Translations under genes and position numbers: made by a program | Notes under the pieces: model-generated | What the model was told of the DNA's origin: nothing | Database searches by the model: none | What the model saw: only the letters and a program-made list of their open reading frames with translations | In this document: positions 58,035 to 64,000 of the stretch, piece after piece | Position numbering within the stretch: position 1 is the first letter of the stretch | Layout of the letters: each line of letters starts with the position of its first letter | DNA from: Erythroxylum novogranatense | Lineage: Eukaryota > Streptophyta > Magnoliopsida > Malpighiales > Erythroxylaceae | NCBI GenBank assembly: GCA_029891385.1 | Contig: CM057228.1 | Span: forward strand, 31,438,214-31,502,213 | Direction of reading: 5' to 3' | DNA: 64,000 nt

Positions 58035-58180
58035 ATCCTCGAAATTCTTACCTGATTCATTGAAGAGGTGTGGATACTTCTCCTTCATTGCATCCAAAGG
58101 TTCCCACGTCGCCTCTTCAACTGCATGATTTCTCCAAAGGACTTTAACTAGCTGAATTGTCTTGTTCACGAGAACTCTCT
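58026..58180 (-). pseudogene. Chromodomain of the second chromovirus
   Basis: The minus strand reads Q-L-V-K-V-L-W-R-N-H-A-V-E-E-A-T-W-E-P-L, then K-Y-P-H-L-F and ends N-F-E-D-E-I-S-stop at 58026. This stretch is intact; upstream frames are disturbed. Confidence 0.88.
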
Positions 58181-59640
58181 CCTTGCTATCCGAGGTGCCA
58201 CCGGCATCTCCTCATAGCTCGATCATCACTCACCGAACCTCCGAGGTCTCAATAATGTGAGAAGGATCGATATGTACCTTCTCAACATGGAAACATGAAA
58301 ACATCATGGATCCGAGACAACTCGAGGCAATGCCAACTCAGTAAGCTAACGGCCCGATCCTCTCTAGAATCTCATACGGACCCACATACCGAGGACTTAA
58401 CTTGCCTTTCTTGCCAAACCTCATGACTCCCTTCCATGGAGACGTCTTCAGGAATACTTTGTCACCTATTGCATACTCCATCTCCTTCCTGTGAGCATCT
58501 GCATAACTCTTCATTCTATCCTCGAAATGCTTTTAAGTCATTTGCTGATCAAACTAACCTTATCCATTGTCATCTGAACCAATTCTGGTCCTACTAGTTT
58601 CCTTTCACCTTCTTCATCCCAACATATTGGAGTCCTGCATCTCCTGCCATACAGCGCTTCATAAGGAGCCATCTGGATGCTCGAATGGTACGAATTGTTA
58701 TAGACAAATTCGACCAACGGCAAATGTTCATCCCATGCTCTTTTGAAGTCCATGACACACGCCCGAGCATTCCTCTAGGTCTGAATGGTCCTCTCGGTCG
58801 ACCATCCGTCGAGGATGAAATGTCAGTCTTGAAACTCAACTTAGTCCCTAGAGCTTCTCGCAACTACTCGTAATCTCGACGTAAATCGAGGATCCATCGG
58901 ATACTATAGAATCTGAACTCCATGCAACCTCACTACCTCATCAATGTATTTCCTTGCTAACACCGCAACGAATCATGCATTTAATTGCCAAAAATGGGCC
59001 GACTTGGTTAACCGATCTCTGATAACCCATATGGCATCATGCTTCCTACTAGTTCTGGGTAAACCCATCAGAAAATCCATAGTGATCCTTTGCCATTTCC
59101 ATTCAGGAATGGACAATGGCCTTAACAAGCCTGAAGGTGCCTGGTGTTCAGCCTTGACTTACTGACACACTAGACATCTGCTCACATATTCTGCTACATC
59201 CCTCTTCATGCCTTTCCACCAGAAATGCTCCTTCAATTTCCTGTACATCCTGGTGTTGCCTGGGTGTATGGAATAAGGCGCGTTATGTGCCTCATCCAAG
59301 ATCTCATCCTTGACTTCCTTAACATTCGGAATACACAATCTACTTCCGACTACCATAAGTCCATCATCTCTCACTACCACTTCAGACTGCTTGCCATTCT
59401 GGATTTTCTCACGAAGCTTACTCAATTCTGCATCCTGCTCCTGCAACTCCTTGACTTTCTCTCTAAGTATCGGCCTCACCCTGAATTGAGCAAGAATGCA
59501 TTCTGGCTTATCCTGCTTCAAGCTTATCTTAAGCTTAGCCATCTGTTCCAACAAAGGCAAGTAAACTGCCTGGACATGAGCTACGGATGACTTCCTACTC
59601 AATGCATCCGCTACTACATTTGCCTTGCACGATGGTACTC
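58181..59640 (-). pseudogene. Integrase of the second chromovirus
   Basis: The HHCC region (H-N-A-P-Y-S-I-H-P-G-N, C-L-V-C-Q) is intact up to 59159, where Gln became a stop (CAA to TAA). The core is broken by frameshifts, but S-E-R-T-I-Q-T with the catalytic Glu is still visible near 58800, and W-D-E-H-L-P-L-V-E-F and R-T-P-I-C-W-D-E are clear at 58600-58730. The C-terminal part toward the chromodomain has several small indels. Confidence 0.88.
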
Positions 59641-60860
59641 AATCATCAAATCATAGTCCTTAAGTAACTCAATCCACCTTCTCTCGCCTCAAATTCAGCT
59701 CTTTACGCTCAAGAAATACTTAAGACTCTTGTGATCCGTGAAGATCCTAGTCTGCACCCCATACAAATAATGTCTCCAAATTTTCAGGGAGAAAATTACT
59801 GCTGCTAGCTCTAAATCATGAGTAGGATAATTCAACTCATATGGCTTCAACTGTCATGAAGCATAGGCTATCACTCTGTCGTTCTGCATTAACACACAAC
59901 CTAAGCCTTTTCTCGAAACATCACCGTAACACACAACCTACGCCTTTCCTCAAAACTCTTCTGACATTCTTCGCTCCAGATAAACTGATGATTCTTCCTT
60001 AACAACTTAGTTATCGGCGCAGCTATCATGGAGAATCCCTCCACAAATCTCCTGTAATAACCTGCCAGGCCTAGAAAACTCCATACCTCTTTTACTGTCT
60101 TAGGCTCTTGCCAATTCACCACTGCTTCTACTTTTCTCGGATCAACATGGATCCCTCTACTGGAGATCACGTGTCCTAGGAAAACCACTTCATGCAGCCA
60201 AAATTCACACTTGCTGAATTTGGCATATAGCTCTCTTTCCCTTAATCTTTGCAACACTATTCTGAGATGCTTTGCATGTTCCCCTTCATCCTTGGAATAG
60301 ACCAGAATGTCATCGATAAATACTATGACAAACTGATCTAAAAACTCCTGAAAAACCCTGTTTATAAGGTCCATGAATGCAGCCGGAGCATTGGTCAGTC
60401 CGAATGGCATGACCCTGAACTCATAGTGCCCGTAACGGATCCTGAAAGCCGTCTTGCTAACATCAGACTCCCTGATTCGGAGTTGATGATAACCTGACCT
60501 GAGATCTATCTTCGAAAAGACCCTTGCTCCCTGCAACTGATCAAACATATCATCTATCCTGGGCAGAGGATACTTGTTCTTAATCGTCACCTTGTTGAGT
60601 TTCCTGTAATCAATACACATCCGCCATGTTCCATCCTTCTTTTTAACAAATAGAAATGGCGCTCCCCAAGGTGATGAACTTGGCCTGACAAATTGCTTTT
60701 CTAATAATTCCTGCAATTGCTCCTTAAGCTCCCTCAACTCAGTTGGAGCCATCCGGTATGGTGGTATTGAAATGGTCATGGGTCCGGAATCAAGTCAATT
60801 GCAAACTCAATTTCCCTCACCGTGAAGCAAACTCGTAACTCTTCCGAAATACTTCTGGGA
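59641..60860 (-). pseudogene. Reverse transcriptase and RNase H of the second chromovirus
   Basis: RT is open from 60779 to about 59960: [33 protein letters not shown], the catalytic F-I-D-D (60309-60320) and [10 protein letters not shown]. After C-Q-K-S-F-E-E about 35 residues, with the first RNase H Asp, are replaced by a short duplication (near 59910-59945). RNase H then resumes with G-L-G-C-V-L-M-Q-N and T-H-D-L-E. Confidence 0.9.
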
Positions 60861-61420
60861 ACTCCCTCACTATAGGGTAATCCTCCAACCTTCCTACTTT
60901 CACCTCTGGATCCACCACATGTGCCAAAAAGGCCTCACCTCCCTGGCCCATCATCCCGTCACCAGCAAAGCGTAAATGATCCTCGGTCTTTGGCATCTTC
61001 CCGTCCCCTTAAAGACCACTTTCTCTCCATTTCCCGTGTCAAACTCCACTTCCTTACGGCCACAATCTAACTTTGCCCTAGATTTTCCATGGCATCCATA
61101 CCTAGTATGACATCTAGTCCCTTTAGGTCAGAGGTAACAAGTCTACTACCAATCTAGCACCATCGATCTTCGAGCTCGCACTTCTTGTAGACTAAATCGA
61201 TCACCACCTTACTCCCTAAAGGAGTACTAACAACCGAAAATTATCCATAATCTCGTGGATTCACAAGATGCATATTCGGACTTGAGGACACAAATGAATG
61301 TGTAGAGCCAGATCAATCGTAACATAAATCAATTAAATAATTGAACCATACCACTATAACTCCGGAGCAACAAGGCGTCTTCCCCGGTCATAGCAAATAC
61401 TCTAGCCGGTGCTCGACCTG
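60861..61420 (-). pseudogene. Protease region of the second chromovirus, strongly decayed
   Basis: On the minus strand P-A-R-V-F-A-M-T near 61390-61410 marks the usual gag/protease border, and E-A-F-L-A-H-V-V-D near 60930 the border to RT. No clear catalytic D-S/T-G motif remains; many indels. Confidence 0.6.
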
Positions 61421-62600
61421 TTCCTTGGCCTCCTGCAGATTTGCCTTCCTCATGCCTCTGAATCGCCTACTTCAGAATCGGGTCTAGTTCCTGCTGTTTC
61501 CATCTGCCTCTGGACTTAAAATTGAGAGCCCTCTTGCCTTGACTTCTGAGGACAATCTCTCATCATGTGCCCCTTCTCTCCACATTGGAAACAACCACCA
61601 AACTCCCTGAGACACTTCCCCGGGTGAAACTTCCCACATTGACCACACTAAGAGTTTGTATACTTGCCTTTCCATGTCTTCCCTGGGCCTCCCACATTAG
61701 AGACCCGCCGAAACTGCCTTGATCACTGGCTCTTGGCGGGACCACTCTGCCTATACCACCACGAGAATGAAAAGTCCTGGTGCTCCTTTGGTCTTGGAGC
61801 ACTCACTCCCTTCTGGAAGATCTCCTGGTCTTCCTCTTTACATTACCTCGATTTGATGTTCTCAACTTTTCGCTGGAGAGCAAGATCTACCAACTGTTGG
61901 TAGTCATGGAAATTATGGATCAAGCACCTTCTTCCCGATCCCTAAGTGCAATCCACTCTCAAACTTGCAAAGACTTATCCTCTTGATCCGCCACAATGTT
62001 TCTCATACCGTGACAAATGTAAGTGAACTTCACTCATACTCACTCACGCTCGGCTCCCTTTGTGTGAGGCTCGAAACTCCCCGTCCTTCTCTTGGGCGTA
62101 AACCCTCGAAGTACTTCTTCAAATACTTCGAAACTCCTCCATGTCAAGACCGAGTTATCGCCGATCATGGCACCGACTCCCACCAAAGGCAAAGGCATCC
62201 CCGCAATAAACTAACTGCATATTCTAACCTCTCCTCATCTAAGCACTTCATCGATTCAGACCCTCTCGGTCCGCTTCACCATGCTTGATTTCCTAGGATT
62301 AGTAGTCCCATGAAATCGACAAATTTCATACTTAGGAGCTTGTCATACCGCCCGCTCCGATCTGCTGAAGTTGGCATCGAGTTTGCATTCCTCGCCCCGT
62401 GGCATAAGTGAAAGCTCAGGCGAAGGCCCGAAAAGAACTGGGATCTACTGGATTTACTTGAGGCATAGGAGGGGCCGGAGAGGCACTTCACGCCGCACAC
62501 TTGGTGCCTCTAAATCAAACAGGATGGTCCACGCATCACGGGAATATGGGATTCATCCGCACTTCCCATTGAGAGCTGATCGAGATTGAGCTCCTCGAGT
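61421..62600 (-). pseudogene. Gag of the second chromovirus
   Basis: The zinc knuckle C-F-Q-C-G-E-K-G-H-M-M-R-D-C is clear on the minus strand near 61550-61595, preceded by a second Cys-rich motif C-G-Q-C-G-K-F-H-P-G-K-C. Farther upstream the capsid part is broken by frequent frameshifts. The plus-strand ORFs in this area are shadows. 62601-62806 looks like leader. Confidence 0.7.
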
Positions 62601-62806
62601 TCTTCTTCGAGACGATATTACTCCTTTAAATGAAAACCATTTCAAATCTTTAGCTCATGCTTTGTGAAACCAGTTCAAATCATGTAAAACAATTCAAAAC
62701 CAATAATGCATGATCAGATTTAAAACAATGCATAGGTTTATGTAACATGATGCATGCTTGACTCTACCTCGAGGCTACCCACTAGGTTCCTAGGAAATCA
62801 TAAACC

Positions 62807-62824
62807 TAGGGTCGCTCGATACCA
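62807..62824 (-). other. Primer-binding site, Met-tRNA type, altered
   Basis: On the minus strand TGGTATCGAGCGACCC lies just inside the 5' LTR; the usual TGGTATCAGAGC has lost one base. Confidence 0.75.
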
Positions 62825-62829
62825 CAAAA

Positions 62830-63167
62830 TGTGGGGACCCGTTCCCGAGCCCAACTTCCGTATTCACAAACCTTGCGCTTACTACATTGCGGTGCTATAT
62901 GTCGTTGTTCCATAAAAATGATGAGCGAACACTACCTAAACATAAAAATCACATACTGACTTGTTCATATCAATTATAGCTTAAAGCCTCACGTTCGTAT
63001 AGAGGCAAGAATCACCTAAATCGTAGTTATATAACTCAAGATACACTCCAAAAACCTAAAAGAATTCATACCTGAAACATGCTCTCTTAACCGACCCCTC
63101 ACTTACTTTAATGCAAACTTCCTTATTTCAACTCCAAATGATACCAAACTTTATGGAGTGGAAGGTA
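62830..63167 (-). repeat. 5' LTR remnant of the second chromovirus
   Basis: 338 bp homologous to 54802-55141; alignment ends sharply at 63168. Confidence 0.9.
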
Positions 63168-64000
63168 TGTAACATCCCCACTCCTATAGGAAGGGTATTT
63201 TGGTAATTAGGTTGGGTTCGGGATATGTAATTATATCTCGGCATGCGCATACAGCATATAGCCTCTATAATTACTGATTGGTTGCACATGCACGTAGTAT
63301 ACATGCATTCATGTCATTTTCCTACTTAGGTTGAAATTGAACTCTTGTGTGAAATTAATGGGGTAATTGAGTTTGGAAAATTATTTGGACTGTGCCATAA
63401 ATCGTTTTACATTTTTAGGGATTTTTAGGAATTTTTCTGGATTTTTCCGGAAACAATTCCTGGACCGATAAAATCGCCAATTGGCGAATCGGTCAATTCT
63501 CGGTAGCAAAGATCGCTACCCAGTGGCACAGTAATATTGGGTATATTATTTTGGGACTGAAAGTAGGGTCATTAGAGTTAAATGGAGTAAAACTTTGACC
63601 GGATTAAATAAATATATTTTGACTTTTCTTTAAGTAAGAACCTATTATAAGTTGCCATTGAAAAAGGCATCATTAAATGCCTTTCCTCTCAATTCTCGGA
63701 TATGTATTGTTTTAAAGAAGAAGATGAATTGTTAGGCTATTTAAGGAGCCATCCGAAACACAAAACACCAACCCTTCATTTGCAACCATCGATTTTTGCT
63801 TTCCTTTTCTATTTTTCTCCATAGCTTTAAGCTCATTTCTTTGGTCTCATCAAAGCTAGATGATGAGTATGTTATATACTTGAGAAGGAAAAGGTGGTAG
63901 CTTGGTATAAAGGTTAGAAGGTAAAAGTTGGAAGTAGAAGCTTTGAAGGAGAATTGTGTTAGGTAAGTTTCATTTAAGTATTTGAGTTTAATGATGTCTT
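63168..64000 (+). mobile_element. Start of another long LTR, continues past the window
   Basis: It starts TGTAACATCCCCACTCC, close to the termini of the 35999-40327 solo LTR. It has a TCGCCAATTGGCGA palindrome (63476), a GGTAGC/GCTACC stem (63503-63521), a TATTTAAGG box (63739) and an AGGTAAGT donor (63962). It interrupts the 5' LTR of the second chromovirus. It is LTR sequence with no gene. Confidence 0.7.

Larger units (their letters stand above)
54802..63167 (-). mobile_element. Second chromovirus, minus strand
   Basis: 3' LTR at 54802-58004, 5' LTR remnant at 62830-63167, and in between, right to left, primer-binding site, gag, protease, RT, RNase H, integrase, chromodomain and polypurine tract. 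It inserted into the 3' LTR of the plus-strand chromovirus. Its 5' LTR is cut at 63168. The coding part is more GC-rich than its LTRs. Confidence 0.9.

Noticed and set aside
61664..62288. Plus-strand open frames
   Set aside because: The minus strand here carries the Gag zinc knuckle of a chromovirus; the plus-strand frames are shadows.

Overview
The window reads as repeat-dense heterochromatin from a flowering plant. It is AT-rich and made almost entirely of nested LTR retrotransposons: Ty3/gypsy chromoviruses with C-terminal chromodomains, Athila-like and Tat-like elements, a gag-only element, solo LTRs, and one small DNA transposon carrying a host gene fragment. I found no intact host gene, tRNA, rRNA or CRISPR array. 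Family names rest on motifs and termini read by eye. No database search was possible.

Layout, left to right. 1-3014: an LTR cut by the window edge. 3585-18359: a decayed Athila/Tat-like element (LTRs 3585-6817 and 16954-18359). It is interrupted by a solo LTR (4551-6351, TSD TTAAA), a 1.1-kb PIF/Harbinger-like element carrying part of a chloroplast ABC1-kinase gene (7094-8218, TSD TTA), a 2.7-kb solo LTR inside the gag zinc knuckle (8268-10931, TSD ATTAC) and a gag-only LTR element (11156-14648). 18360-20417: unassigned sequence with decayed coding-like stretches. 20418-28645: a CpG-rich Tat-type element on the minus strand (TSD ATATA). It has a spliced antisense gene on the plus strand, a 74-bp tandem array, an integrase fragment and a large deletion marked by a truncated foreign LTR. 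About 29118-41757: an Athila-like element on the plus strand with gag, protease, RT/RNase H and integrase remnants, split by a 4.3-kb solo LTR (35999-40327, TSD AGGAG). 41758-54801: a plus-strand chromovirus inserted in the Athila-like element; another LTR sits in its 5' LTR. 54802-63167: a second chromovirus on the minus strand, inserted in the 3' LTR of the first. 63168-64000: the start of a further LTR that interrupts the second chromovirus. The right half is therefore a stack nested four deep.

The most unusual signal is in the LTRs. Five LTR copies carry up to six 17-bp palindromes (TGTCCGTTAAACGGACA) arranged as twins 20-21 bp apart, with the twin repeated every 71-72 bp. A different solo LTR has an unrelated palindrome (CGTCGCGACG / CGCCGCGGCG) again spaced mostly 21-24 bp, and a third LTR has the same GC palindrome at 20-26 bp. 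The sequence changes but the layout is kept, which suggests paired sites for a dimeric DNA-binding factor. The long LTRs also share a TATA box, a purine-rich leader, a strong 5' splice donor and a conserved downstream module.
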